From Brevibacterium sp. RIT 803 (lineage in GTDB: Bacteria; Actinomycetota; Actinomycetes; Actinomycetales; Brevibacteriaceae), in the NCBI RefSeq assembly GCF_016892625.1, contig NZ_JAFEMW010000002.1, positions 62,001-126,000 on the forward strand: DNA of 64,000 bases. The letters are read 5' to 3'. Within the stretch, counting starts at the first letter, position 1; each line of letters opens with the position of its first letter. Below the pieces are notes generated by a model, which saw only the letters and a list, made by a program, of their open reading frames with translations, searched no databases and was not told the DNA's origin. Shown here in pieces: positions 1-8,007 of this stretch. Both the position numbers and the translations under genes were made by a program.

Positions 1-786
1 GAGGTCCTTCGTCAGTGATGTCAGTGCTGTCAGCGTCGACCCGAATACGAGCCCGATGCCGAACACTCCGAGGACGACGACGAAGACACCGAAGGTGAAC
101 AGCTCCTTGGCCGGAGCCTGGACTCGTGGTTGAGCTGAGGTGCTCACAACTGCCCTGCCCGTGGGGTGGAGAGCGAACGAGGACACGAAGACCAAGGTCA
201 TGATGACCGCGCCGATGATCGGCGCGACCGGGTGGAGGGTCGTGGCGAGGAGGCCGACGATGAAGGGGCCGAAGACGAAGACGAACTCGTCGGCTGCCGA
301 CTCGTAGGCCATTGTGCCGTTGAGAGTCTTCCGCTGTCTGGGGCCGTTGAGCGTGGACATGATGATCTCAACGAGGCGTGAGCGTGACATCGGGGCGACC
401 TGCGGTGCTGTCGCACCGATGGCGAAGGCGGCGATGAGCACTACCGAATCAGGGAGGGGGCTGAAGACGACCCAGGCCATGAAGATCAGGGCGACGCTGT
501 TGAGCAGACCGACGATCAGCAGGACGCGGCGTTGTCCCCAACGATCAGCTGCGGCGCCGATGAAGGAGCCGAAGATCGCCGTTCCCAGGCCGACCATGGC
601 GGAGTTGACTCCACCCAGGCTCAGCGAGTCACGCCCGGCGACGACGAGAGTGAGGACACCGATGACCACCATGGCATAGGGCAATCTGGCCACGAAGGCG
701 ATCGGGAAGTAGGTGCGTCCCACGATGCTCAGCAGCGTCGGTGCTGCGACCTGATCGGGGCGGGTGCGGATGTCGTTGCTGGGCAT
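1..786 (-). CDS. MFS transporter, C-terminal part cut off by the window edge
   Basis: Reading the minus strand from an ATG at 786 gives an open frame that runs off the left edge after 262 residues. The product is hydrophobic with several evident membrane segments. A cytoplasmic loop near residue 75 reads AADRWGQRR, like the conserved MFS loop between helices 2 and 3. This supports a major facilitator superfamily inner-membrane transporter, with roughly the first six helices visible. The substrate cannot be told. A GGGGGAG ribosome-binding sequence lies about 13 nt upstream of the ATG, partly inside a small hairpin. The gene is divergent from the small membrane protein gene at 1047. Confidence 0.8.
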   Translation of the reverse strand, partial: MPSNDIRTRPDQVAAPTLLSIVGRTYFPIAFVARLPYAMVVIGVLTLVVAGRDSLSLGGVNSAMVGLGTAIFGSFIGAAADRWGQRRVLLIVGLLNSVALIFMAWVVFSPLPDSVVLIAAFAIGATAPQVAPMSRSRLVEIIMSTLNGPRQRKTLNGTMAYESAADEFVFVFGPFIVGLLATTLHPVAPIIGAVIMTLVFVSSFALHPTGRAVVSTSAQPRVQAPAKELFTFGVFVVVLGVFGIGLVFGSTLTALTSLTKDL

Positions 787-802
787 ATCAATCCAGTTTC
801 TC

Positions 803-821
803 CCCCATCATTGCGATGGGG
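803..821 (-). promoter_or_regulatory. Small hairpin over the start region of the MFS gene
   Basis: CCCCATC and GATGGGG form a perfect 7-bp stem with a 5-nt loop, 17 nt upstream of the MFS start. On the minus strand one arm overlaps the G-rich ribosome-binding sequence. Further away, CTCAA-gcgt-TTGAG (949-962) and TGAGC-tt-GCTCA (959-970) are overlapping inverted repeats in the shared divergent region and could be operator sites. No regulator is known, so the role is inferred. Confidence 0.3.
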
Positions 822-1046
822 ATCGGTGCCGCCGTGGTGACCTGGATCAAAATCACTCGGTAGATGCACTCTGCTGTCGGTGTCGGCGCCAGAGGGCGCT
901 TCTTCCAGGCTACCGGGATCGGAGCCTGCAGACGAGGGTGATCGTGAACTCAAGCGTTTGAGCTTGCTCACCTTCGCCGTCTGGCACAGACCTCATTCCC
1001 ATCCGCGACTCAGTAAGAATGCAGACGAGAATGGGAGGATATCTGC

Positions 1047-1460
1047 ATGAACTTCCTCTCTCGAGTAGTCGTCAACGCATGTGCGATCTGGGTTGCGGCT
1101 TGGATTCTGCCTGGCGTTGCCATCGCAGGAAACCGAGTCGTGGAAGACCAGACCGGGCCGATCGCCGCCACGATCATCTCCTACCTCGTCGTCGGGTTGA
1201 TCTTCGGTCTGGCGAACGCGTTCATCAAACCGATCCTCAGCTTCGTGTCCGCACCGATCACGTGTCTGACTCTGGGGCTGTTCTCGATCGTCATCAATGC
1301 GATCATGTTGGCGCTGACCAGCTGGCTCAGCGGCTTCACCCCGTTCCAGTTCACCATCGACACCTTCTTCCCTTCGGCCATCCTCGCCGCGATCATCATC
1401 TCGATCGTCTCAGCCCTTCTGGGCTGGTTGGTCCCGGAGAAGAGCTCCGCACGCGACTGA
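1047..1460 (+). CDS. Phage holin family 4-type (YvlD-like) small membrane protein
   Basis: The 137-residue product has four hydrophobic stretches (roughly residues 5-28, 43-65, 70-95 and 108-130). Spacing and composition fit the DUF/Phage_holin_4_2 (YvlD-like) membrane family, which is common in bacteria and mostly not phage-encoded. Residues around 57-72 (GLANAFIKPILSFVSA) match the most conserved part of that family. The start is supported by GGGAGG about 8 nt upstream. Function is unknown, and an envelope role is assumed for relatives. The next small membrane gene (1570) is on the same strand, but a likely promoter element (TAGACT near 1516) may give it separate transcription. Confidence 0.8.
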   Translation: MNFLSRVVVNACAIWVAAWILPGVAIAGNRVVEDQTGPIAATIISYLVVGLIFGLANAFIKPILSFVSAPITCLTLGLFSIVINAIMLALTSWLSGFTPFQFTIDTFFPSAILAAIIISIVSALLGWLVPEKSSARD

Positions 1461-1569
1461 TCAGTTCCCACCGTGACTCGGGCATCAGCCGCACCCGGAA
1501 TCTTCTCTACTGCGTGTAGACTTCATTTCAGTGTGTCAGTCTGCACCCCAATGACCGTCGGAGGAGAAC

Positions 1570-1800
1570 ATGTCCAACATCGCCACCACGAAGAGAACTC
1601 GGAACTCAGCATCGTTGGCTGACGTCATCGTCTTCATCTTCTCGTTTGCCCTCTTCGTGTTCGGTCTCTACCTCTTCGGTGCCGGATTCTTCGGCGCTCC
1701 GGGGACCGAGTTCTGGCTCTTCTGGGCCGGTCTGCTCGCCTCCTGCCTCGCGTTCATCGTCCCCATGGTCTATCACTGGATCGTTGACCGTAAGGGCTGA
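1570..1800 (+). CDS. Small two-helix membrane protein, function unknown
   Basis: The 76-residue protein has a polar N-terminus (about 18 residues) and two predicted membrane helices (about 19-42 and 50-71) with a short glycine-rich connection. It ends in a basic tail. It is preceded by a strong ribosome-binding site, GGAGGAG, 4 nt from the ATG. The gene ends just before a strong hairpin terminator shared with the convergent hydrolase gene. I do not recognise a named family. The composition is typical of small actinobacterial integral membrane proteins. Confidence 0.75.
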   Translation: MSNIATTKRTRNSASLADVIVFIFSFALFVFGLYLFGAGFFGAPGTEFWLFWAGLLASCLAFIVPMVYHWIVDRKG

Positions 1801-1814
1801 GTCCCTCGAATGAG

Positions 1815-1856
1815 CGAAAGGGGGCCGATGCGATGATTCGCATCGGCCCCCTTTCG
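1815..1856. terminator. Bidirectional hairpin terminator
   Basis: Perfect 19-bp arms (left 1815-1833, right 1838-1856) enclose the 4-nt loop TGAT. It lies between two convergent stop codons at 1800 and 1861, so it probably ends transcription from both sides. There is no long T-run. Confidence 0.85.
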
Positions 1857-1860
1857 GTGT

Positions 1861-2730
1861 TCATTCCCTGCCGCGACAGAATCCCACAATCGCCGAGGCG
1901 GCTTCCTCGGGACGCTCATAGTGCACCAAGTGCCCCACACCGGAGAGCTCGACGAACTGTGCACACGCCAACTTCGATGTGAATTCGCGAGTTGCCGGGA
2001 TCGGGGCGATGGCGTCCTTTTCTCCGGCGATGACGAGCATGGGCATCCTCAGGTCGCCGGCCACCTCGGTGACGGTGTGGGCGACCGAAACCTCGAAGGC
2101 CGCTGCCAGTGAATCCCGATCGCTGAAGGTGGAGAAATGCCGAGCATGCTGATCGTGGATATAGCGGCGCAGACCGCGGTCACCGGTGGTGGCCATGACC
2201 TCACTCATCGCCCGCACGATGACCGGATTGGCCAGCAGCTGGTGACCGATCGTCTCCGGCAGCCGGGCTCCGAGGTTGTAATAGAGACGGGTCAGAGCCG
2301 TCAGCACTTTGGCGGAGCCTTCGAGCGCCGGTGTCGTGATCGGGTTGATGAGGATGAGCTCACCGACAGTCGCCGGTCGGCGCGCAGCCATATGTGCGAC
2401 CAGAATCGAGCCGAAGGAGTGGCCGAGAACGATCGGCGCGGCCTGCCAACGCGAAGTCACCTCTGCGATGAGCCCGACGAGATGGTCGCAGTAGCTGTCA
2501 AGGCTCAGACCTGCCGACAGTGGAGGCGTGAGGCCGAATCCGGGAAGATCGCCGACGATGACATCGCGATCACGGATCGCCCCTGCCATGAGGTCCATTC
2601 CGTGGTGATCGCCGCGGAATCCATGGACCATGAGCACAGGACGCGCAGTCGAACCCGAGGAGTGCACCCACACGGCGGTGGGGTGCCCGTCGACGGTGAA
2701 GTCGGTGCGCTCAGGAGCAGAGAGGCTCAC
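1861..2730 (-). CDS. Alpha/beta hydrolase
   Basis: The 289-residue protein fits the alpha/beta hydrolase fold. It has the oxyanion-loop HGFRG motif near residue 36, the nucleophile elbow GHSFGS near residue 103, an Asp in AGEKDAIAP near residue 240, and a His in GVGHLVHYE near residue 267. This gives a complete Ser-Asp-His triad, so an esterase, lipase or related hydrolase is likely. The substrate cannot be deduced. The ATG overlaps the stop of the upstream universal stress protein gene by 4 nt, so the two genes form an operon with coupled translation. Confidence 0.9.
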   Translation of the reverse strand: MSLSAPERTDFTVDGHPTAVWVHSSGSTARPVLMVHGFRGDHHGMDLMAGAIRDRDVIVGDLPGFGLTPPLSAGLSLDSYCDHLVGLIAEVTSRWQAAPIVLGHSFGSILVAHMAARRPATVGELILINPITTPALEGSAKVLTALTRLYYNLGARLPETIGHQLLANPVIVRAMSEVMATTGDRGLRRYIHDQHARHFSTFSDRDSLAAAFEVSVAHTVTEVAGDLRMPMLVIAGEKDAIAPIPATREFTSKLACAQFVELSGVGHLVHYERPEEAASAIVGFCRGRE

Positions 2731-3626
2731 TTCGACGAGACGGTGCTGATCGCGCGCCGGGGCACAACGACGACGGGTACCGGCAGAACACGCAGCAGAC
2801 GCCTGGCACGCGCACCGATGAAGACGCGACCGCCACGGCCAAGTCTGCTCGAACCGATGAATGCGATCTCGCCAGGCTGGAAGTCCACGTTCGCGGCCGC
2901 GTCTTCGATGTCGGCTCCGGCCTGAGACTTGACGACGGCTCGACCCGACTCGAACATCTCAGCCGCGCGGCCGGCCAACACCGCTCCCCCGTACTCCTCG
3001 GCGAATTCCTGAATCTCCACGGTATCGTCCTCGCCGAGCCCGTCGTTCTCGATCAGGGACAGCAGCCGCAGGTCGACGTCGAGGGCCGCAGCTGACTGCA
3101 CAGCGGCGCCGATCAGCGCCGCTGCTCCGGGGCGGGCGCCGAAGAGTGTGGTGATTCGGGAGACGGGACCGATGTCCGAGTTGCCTGCCGGAGCCAGAAC
3201 CACCGGGACCGTTGAGGAATGGAGCAACGAGGTTGCGACCGTCCCGATGCGGAATGAGCGCATCAGCGTCGTGGCTCGAGCACCGATGACGATGCCGAGT
3301 GCGCCCTCGGTCTCCGCGACCTCCATCAGACCCTTGGACTCGTTGGACGAGGTGTGAATGACACCGCGGGCCGTGACATCATCGGGCACCAGGGCCAGTG
3401 CCTCGTCGAGCCAGTCTTCGAGCTGCTGCGAGACGATCCCAGTGCCGTCCTGCGGAATCGAATTGCCTGCGGTGAAGGTCGATGACTCCGGACGCACGAT
3501 CGACACAATGAGTTCGATCCCAGCCGAACGTGCCAGTGAGATGGCCAGAGCGATGGCGTCGCGTCCACGGTCGGTGGCGATGTATCCGACGACCAGTCGT
3601 CGAGGGGTGGCAGCAGGCTGTGACAT
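2727..3626 (-). CDS. Universal stress protein with two UspA domains
   Basis: The 299-residue protein has two tandem UspA-like domains (about 10-145 and 155-295). Each starts with a Val-rich beta strand and ends with a nucleotide-loop-like segment: GARATTLMRSFRIGTV near 130, and IGSSRLGRGGRVFIGARA near 265. The second P-loop is divergent, so ATP binding is not certain. Tandem UspA proteins of this length are common in actinobacteria and respond to hypoxia, starvation or other stress. The gene heads a two-gene operon with the hydrolase. Confidence 0.9.
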   Translation of the reverse strand: MSQPAATPRRLVVGYIATDRGRDAIALAISLARSAGIELIVSIVRPESSTFTAGNSIPQDGTGIVSQQLEDWLDEALALVPDDVTARGVIHTSSNESKGLMEVAETEGALGIVIGARATTLMRSFRIGTVATSLLHSSTVPVVLAPAGNSDIGPVSRITTLFGARPGAAALIGAAVQSAAALDVDLRLLSLIENDGLGEDDTVEIQEFAEEYGGAVLAGRAAEMFESGRAVVKSQAGADIEDAAANVDFQPGEIAFIGSSRLGRGGRVFIGARARRLLRVLPVPVVVVPRRAISTVSSK

Positions 3627-3940
3627 TTCTTCTCCCAGTAAGTCGCGAGTCTGAGAAGATTCTACGTCGGCAGGTCAGCATTCTTCGACCTCACATCCCG
3701 AACCCATGGAAAGGTGCTCCACGTGACAGTGCGCATCGATGATCGGCCCGAATAGACCACGATTGTCATTCACCGCAATAAAGTTCAGAAAGAATGAACA
3801 AAACCTCCCCACAGTTCTTCACCTGTGATAAATTCGACAGTGCAATTACGGATTCGCATAAACCCCAGAATTGCAATAGTCCATCTTGAGCGTTGACGCC
3901 GCTCAAACGAGATCCACGACCAAGAAGGGAGCGCAGAACT
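3627..3940. other. Non-coding region with relatively AT-rich segment and inverted repeats
   Basis: No protein gene is convincing in these 314 bases. Between about 3760 and 3880 the sequence is noticeably richer in A and T than its surroundings. Two inverted repeats are present: TGCAATT/AATTGCA (3841-3847 and 3869-3875) and TTGAGCG/CGCTCAA (3886-3892 and 3900-3906, 7-nt loop). Together they would form the 5' leader of the small reading frame at 3941. The left end should contain the promoter of the stress protein operon, which I could not define. Confidence 0.5.
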
Positions 3941-4030
3941 ATGCCGAAACTTATCGCATCTCCGAATCCCCAGCATTGCTGGACCGGGAACACTGCCTGC
4001 TTGACTGGCGGACAAGGGCTCGTCGGCTGA
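3941..4030 (+). CDS. Possible 29-residue peptide with two cysteines
   Basis: An ATG preceded by AAGGGAG at a 9-nt spacing opens a 30-codon frame. The peptide begins MPKLIASPNP, continues QHCWTGNTACLTGG and ends QGLVG. It has two Cys (13 and 20), one Trp, four Gly in the last seven residues and no acidic residue. The stop codon lies inside a 7-bp hairpin, and a second hairpin with a T-rich tail follows. Upstream are two inverted repeats. The layout is a self-contained small transcription unit. It could be a secreted or modified peptide, a regulatory leader peptide, or chance. No modification enzyme or transporter lies nearby. Confidence 0.35.
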   Translation: MPKLIASPNPQHCWTGNTACLTGGQGLVG

Positions 4031-4085
4031 ATTTCAGCCGCATCTTACGTCTTTCTCCACCGGTCATCCGAACGCCGGTATTTTC
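4024..4085 (+). terminator. Two consecutive hairpins after the small peptide frame
   Basis: CGGCTGA-att-TCAGCCG (4024-4040) overlaps the TGA stop of the peptide frame. ACCGG/CCGGT (4059-4063 and 4075-4079, 11-nt loop) is followed by ATTTTCTCT, which resembles an intrinsic terminator. Both are direct sequence observations, and the function is inferred. Confidence 0.45.
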
Positions 4086-4447
4086 TCTGCTGCAGGATCA
4101 CCCAGGCCATACCGTTGTGTCGCCACCGTTGGCGCACACACGGCGCATTCACGCCTGAGGTGACCTCGCCCAGGACGCCGTTGTTCATCAGGTGCGTTCA
4201 TTCATGAACACCGCCGACCTTTGGGACCTTGAACCACCATCCGATTGAGCCCGCCTGCGGGCTGCTGCCGTCAAGTCATCTGATCTCCACCAAGGCTCAG
4301 ATGATTGCGGACATCGATCCGTGAATTCATTACCCAGAAGTCGCTTTCATTCGAGTCTTCGGGCCTTTCATCAGCTCATTGTCCTCGAACATTTTCACTC
4401 ACCCTCATTTGGGCATTACCCCTGCCCTAAAACATTAAGGAATCGTT
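4086..4447. other. Non-coding stretch with palindromes
   Basis: No supported gene lies in this stretch. It contains three inverted repeats. TGTTCAT/ATGAACA sits around 4190-4210. AGCCCGC-ct-GCGGGCT (4248-4263) is a compact hairpin. TCATCTGA/TCAGATGA (4276-4283 and 4297-4304) has a 13-nt spacer. They could be operator or RNA structures ahead of the TTG-started gene at 4448. Nothing here was recognised as a known riboswitch. Confidence 0.4.
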
Positions 4448-4678
4448 TTGTCCACGGCATTCACAATCACATATCCACGGCGTGTGGCACTGAACACCGG
4501 GCTCAAGTTGATCCAATGGGCCCGCCGTCCGACTGCCGCACCAAAGGATCGCAAACAGGCTACTCACCGAGACCGTCGTCAGGCGCAGCTTCACAGACTC
4601 GCTCGAGATGAGCAGGTGAAGGAGCAGCGCGAACGCGAAGTCGCGAAGTACCTCTACTATGTTCGGCCCATGATCTGA
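4448..4678 (+). CDS. Small basic protein of unknown function, TTG start
   Basis: The frame encodes 76 residues starting from TTG. The start is chosen because AAGGA lies 6 nt upstream, which is good spacing, and because the N-terminus (MSTAFTITYPRRVALNTG) begins cleanly there. Residues 1-30 contain the string YPRRVAL followed by an amphipathic LIQWARR segment. The rest (about 33-70) is highly charged and probably helical, rich in Arg, Lys, Glu and Gln. Similar short actinobacterial proteins with a YPRR start exist to my recollection, but no function is known. It stands alone between a non-coding stretch and tRNA-Ala. Confidence 0.6.
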   Translation: MSTAFTITYPRRVALNTGLKLIQWARRPTAAPKDRKQATHRDRRQAQLHRLARDEQVKEQREREVAKYLYYVRPMI

Positions 4679-4803
4679 TGTTCGGTGGCGGGGACCGGGA
4701 GATCGCCTGATCCCGGCTACCGTCAGACCCCCAGGTCCCGGCCACTGCCTGACCACACCACCGGCTGACTTGACGAGTGTGGCCAGCGTCACTCCTCGCC
4801 GAT

Positions 4804-4832
4804 TTGTCGTCCCGCGTGCACCTGAGTAATAT
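4804..4832 (+). promoter_or_regulatory. Promoter of tRNA-Ala(GGC)
   Basis: TTGTCG (4804-4809) and TAATAT (4827-4832) are separated by 17 nt. The -10 hexamer ends 14 nt before the mature 5' end of the tRNA. This is a good sigma-70-like promoter. Confidence 0.7.
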
Positions 4833-4846
4833 TGATCGAGCAAGCG

Positions 4847-4919
4847 GGGGGTATGGCGCAGTTGGTAGCGCGTCTCCATGGCATGGAGAAGGTCAGGGGT
4901 TCGAATCCCCTTACCTCCA
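4847..4919 (+). tRNA. tRNA-Ala, anticodon GGC
   Basis: The cloverleaf folds fully. The acceptor GGGGGTA pairs with TACCTCC (one G-T pair). The D arm is closed by GCGC/GCGC. The anticodon stem is TCTCC/GGAGA with loop ATGGCAT, giving anticodon GGC. The T arm is AGGGG/CCCCT around TTCGAAT. The discriminator is A and CCA is not encoded. The promoter is just upstream and a strong terminator follows. Confidence 0.95.
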
Positions 4920-4925
4920 CCGCAT

Positions 4926-4963
4926 GAAGGGCCCGGCCTCATCACAATGAGGCCGGGCCCTTC
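4926..4963. terminator. Strong hairpin terminator after tRNA-Ala
   Basis: Perfect 17-bp arms (4926-4942 and 4947-4963) surround the loop CACA. The hairpin lies between the tRNA gene and the end of the convergent ogt gene, so it can serve both. Confidence 0.85.
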
Positions 4964-4982
4964 ATCTTATGCGAGGCTGCCG

Positions 4983-5510
4983 TCAGCGACCCGCTTCCAG
5001 GTCGAGCAGTGCCCGCTTCTTCTCTTCACCCCAGGCATAGCCGGTGAGCGCCCCATTCGCTCCGATCACTCGGTGGCAGGGAACGATGATGCTGATCGGA
5101 TTCCGACCATTGGCGGCACCCACTGCGCGTGCCGCTGTCGGTCTGCAGATCCACGCAGCGAGCTCCCCGTATCCGGCGGTGACGCCGTAGGGAATCGTGG
5201 TCAGCGCCTGCCAGACTTCGCGTTGGAATTCGGTGCCTTTCGGGGCCAATGGGATGTCGAATGCGACGCGGGTTCCCGCGAAGTACTCGGCGAGCTGCTC
5301 CCCTGTCGCTGCGAACACCGTGAGTCCGTCATCGAGGGCCGGTTCGGCATCGCCGGACATTGCCAGGCGCTCAAGGATCCGATCGAAATCGTCAAGGTAA
5401 AGTCCGGTCAGGTGATCGCCGTCGGAGGTGAGGAGAATCCTCCCCAATGCCGAGTTGAGGATCGAATATCGTACCGGGTTCGCCATGGGCTGGGTCAGTG
5501 TCATCGTCAT
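4983..5510 (-). CDS. ogt: Methylated-DNA--protein-cysteine S-methyltransferase
   Basis: The enzyme repairs O6-methylguanine by irreversible methyl transfer to its own Cys. The active-site motif IIVPCHRVI is present, with Cys near residue 145. Upstream are the conserved [11 protein letters not shown] helix, the YGE loop and the AAARAVG-like Asn/Arg segment ([11 protein letters not shown]). I start at the ATG at 5510 because GGAG lies 6 nt upstream. An in-frame ATG at 5522 would add four residues but has its AGGA too close. The gene lies 31 nt after the Ada/AlkA fusion gene on the same strand. The two probably form an alkylation-response operon in which Ogt supplies the methyltransferase that the fusion lacks. 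Confidence 0.95.
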   Translation of the reverse strand: MTMTLTQPMANPVRYSILNSALGRILLTSDGDHLTGLYLDDFDRILERLAMSGDAEPALDDGLTVFAATGEQLAEYFAGTRVAFDIPLAPKGTEFQREVWQALTTIPYGVTAGYGELAAWICRPTAARAVGAANGRNPISIIVPCHRVIGANGALTGYAWGEEKKRALLDLEAGR

Positions 5511-5541
5511 TGTGTTCTCCATTCCTGATTCGCCGTGCTGT

Positions 5542-6996
5542 TCATGGTTGTAGCTGGGAGTGATGGGCCCACAGCAGATGGGTGACGTAGGACCTCCACG
5601 GTCGGGCGCGGTCGAACTGTTGGATCCAGGCGGTCATGTCCGTGTCCGAACCGTTGAGCTCCTCCATGGCCTTCCTGACACCGAGGTCCGAGCTGAGAAG
5701 GACATCGGGGTCCCCCAGCGCACGCATCCGAATGTAGCCAAGGCTCCACGGACCGATTCCGGGGATGGCGAGCAGGCTGACGTTGACCTCAGTCCGATCA
5801 CATCCCGGACCCAGATCGATCGAGCCGTCTGCCAGGTGTTCGCTCAGCGCTCGAAGGGTGGCGATCCTGCGGCCGGGCAGCGACCAGTGCTCGTCGGGGA
5901 TCTCCGAGACTGCGGCTGCGGTGGGAAACACCCGGTCGACAGTGCCGACCCTCAGCTCATCAGGCAGCACCTGACCATAAGTGGTCACCAGACGGTTCAG
6001 ATGAGTCTGCGCGGCGCTGACCGAGATCTGCTGGCCCAGGACCGTTCGAATTGCGAGTTCGACGGGGTCGCCTGTTCCTGGGGAGCGGAGGCCCGGGTAC
6101 CTGTCGATGAGTGCGGACAGTCCTGCCTCGGTCAGTGTCGCTCGCACCGCAATAGGGTCCGCGTCGAGGTCGAGGATTCGCCTGGCTCTGGCGACCGCGC
6201 TTCCCAGGTCCCGGATATCGGATAAACGGAGGTGGCATTCGATGTAGTCTCCGGCACCCGGTGTCAGGCTCAGGACACCAGGTCCGTGCGCCAATCGCAG
6301 CGAACGGGTGTAGCGATCACCGCTGACGTCCTCGACTCCGGGAATCGCACGCACACTCAGATACCTGAACAGGTGAGCATGGTCGAATGGAGGCCGGTAG
6401 GCGAGGCGGACAGTGATGTCCTGTCCGGTGCGCACTTCCCCAGAGCTGCTGCGCAGATCCCGCGGAGTCGACGAATAGACGGCGCGGAAGGTGTCGTTGA
6501 ATTGACGAATGCTCGAGAATCCGGCTGCGAAGGCGATCTCGCTCATCGACAAGGTCGTCGATTCGACCAGCGTGCGCGCGGTCCTGACGCGTTCGGTGCG
6601 GGCGATGGCAAGAGGCCCGACGCCGATCTCGGACTGCAGCACTCGTCCCAACTGCCGTGGGCTGTATCCCAACGCCGAGGAGAGACCGGAGATTCCCGCC
6701 CGATTGACGAGACCATCTTGGATGAGTCTCATGGCTCGGGCGGTGACATCGGCCCGAATATCCCACTCAGGCGAATTCGGGCTGGCATCGGGTCGGCACC
6801 GTTTGCAGGCCCGGAATCCGGCTTCTGCCGCTGCCGCTGCGGTCTGGTAGAAGCCGACGTTCTTGCGCAGCGGAGTTCTCGCCGGACAGGACGGACGGCA
6901 GAAGATGCCCGTTGAATGGACCGCGGTGAAGAACATTCCATCAAAGCGCCTGTCGCGTCCGGCCACTGCCTGGTAGCACTGATCTGTGGTGAGCAT
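5542..6996 (-). CDS. alkA: Ada-type regulator fused to AlkA DNA-3-methyladenine glycosylase
   Basis: This 484-residue protein combines three units. Residues 1-75 are an Ada zinc domain with four Cys (33, 37, 64, 67), the site that accepts methyl groups from DNA phosphotriesters. Residues about 85-185 are an AraC-type double helix-turn-helix. Residues about 190-484 are an AlkA glycosylase with the helix-hairpin-helix [12 protein letters not shown] and catalytic Asp near 437 in LLSSDLGV. It should sense methylated DNA, activate transcription, and remove 3-methyladenine. The start is the Met opening the Ada domain, although the frame continues upstream in non-homologous sequence. It is cotranscribed with ogt. 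Confidence 0.93.
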   Translation of the reverse strand: MLTTDQCYQAVAGRDRRFDGMFFTAVHSTGIFCRPSCPARTPLRKNVGFYQTAAAAAEAGFRACKRCRPDASPNSPEWDIRADVTARAMRLIQDGLVNRAGISGLSSALGYSPRQLGRVLQSEIGVGPLAIARTERVRTARTLVESTTLSMSEIAFAAGFSSIRQFNDTFRAVYSSTPRDLRSSSGEVRTGQDITVRLAYRPPFDHAHLFRYLSVRAIPGVEDVSGDRYTRSLRLAHGPGVLSLTPGAGDYIECHLRLSDIRDLGSAVARARRILDLDADPIAVRATLTEAGLSALIDRYPGLRSPGTGDPVELAIRTVLGQQISVSAAQTHLNRLVTTYGQVLPDELRVGTVDRVFPTAAAVSEIPDEHWSLPGRRIATLRALSEHLADGSIDLGPGCDRTEVNVSLLAIPGIGPWSLGYIRMRALGDPDVLLSSDLGVRKAMEELNGSDTDMTAWIQQFDRARPWRSYVTHLLWAHHSQLQP

Positions 6997-7028
6997 GTGA
7001 CTATTCTGCTCGCCCGAGAACGACAATA

Positions 7029-7997
7029 CTAGCGGTTTTCGGACACGGCGGTGTCCGGCAGGATTCGCGGGACCAGACGGACGAGGAGGAGCATGAAGAC
7101 AAGCTCGACCATCGTCTGCGCGACGACGGTCGAGGGACCGATGCCGTCTGCAGTGATGGCGCGCACGATCGGGAGCATGACCAGCGAATTGCGGGTGACC
7201 GCCGTGAAGATGAGGCCTCTCCCCTGGCCCACGCTCAGAGGAAGCACCCGAGCCAGTATCGCGCCGAGGCAGGTCATGATGATCGCGAACACGACGAATG
7301 TCGCTGCGGCACCACCGAGTTCCGACAGGTGCGAAGCGATCAGGGGCACCTGCGCGGCGGCGATCGCTGCCAGGGTGAGCATCATCGTCGGCACCATCGA
7401 CCTCGAGACACGCTGGACGCAGCGATCCACGGACGTCGACCTCCGAGACAGGAGACGCACGACGACCGAGGAACCCAGCGGCAGGAGGATGAAGATGACG
7501 AGGGCGGCAACGAAGGGCCCCGGCGCGATCAGTCCGACTGCTGTGGTGCCGAGAATGATCCACAGGTAGACAGGCAGGAGGATGATCTGGACGAGCATGA
7601 GCACCGGCGTCACTGCCAGCAGGCTTACGTGGTCGCCGCCGGCCAATCTGGTGAAGACGAGGACGTAGTCGATGCAGGGGGTGAGGAGAACGATGAGTAC
7701 AGGCAGAATGATGGGCTGAGCAGGAGGCAGGATGATCAAGAGGCCGGCGACGATCAGCGGGACGATCAGGAAGTTGACGAGGGCGACTGCACCCAGGAAC
7801 TTCATGTCTGTGAAGGAATCACGAACGGCATCGAACGGGATGTCGAGGAATGTCACGAACAGGAGCGCGATGAGGCAGGGCGTGATCGCAGCGGCGGCGA
7901 ACGATGATGCCACCGGCAGGCCCAGCCCGATGACAGCACCTGTGACTATTGCGATGAGGTACCAGAGAACCTGATATCTGGTCAGTGATGTCAGCAC
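7029..7997 (-). CDS. Arsenite-type efflux permease of the bile acid:Na+ symporter superfamily
   Basis: The 322-residue protein has about ten hydrophobic helices. The motif LLTPCIDYVLVFTRLAGGD near residue 105-125 is the signature region of ACR3-like arsenic resistance carriers, with the conserved Cys in TPC. A GTG at 7997 is taken as the start because the hydrophobic core begins just after it and the upstream sequence in this frame overlaps yggS. The start is 10 nt after the yggS stop, so translation may be coupled. No arsR or arsC is adjacent, so an arsenic role rests only on the family. Confidence 0.8.
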   Translation of the reverse strand: MLTSLTRYQVLWYLIAIVTGAVIGLGLPVASSFAAAAITPCLIALLFVTFLDIPFDAVRDSFTDMKFLGAVALVNFLIVPLIVAGLLIILPPAQPIILPVLIVLLTPCIDYVLVFTRLAGGDHVSLLAVTPVLMLVQIILLPVYLWIILGTTAVGLIAPGPFVAALVIFILLPLGSSVVVRLLSRRSTSVDRCVQRVSRSMVPTMMLTLAAIAAAQVPLIASHLSELGGAAATFVVFAIIMTCLGAILARVLPLSVGQGRGLIFTAVTRNSLVMLPIVRAITADGIGPSTVVAQTMVELVFMLLLVRLVPRILPDTAVSENR

Positions 7998-8007
7998 GCG
8001 GGGGCAG

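Noticed and set aside
4427-4945. Long minus-strand frame with GKGIRTPD near its N-terminus
   Set aside because: It is antisense to tRNA-Ala and the strong terminator. The string GKGIRTPD is a well-known artefact of translating tRNA complements.
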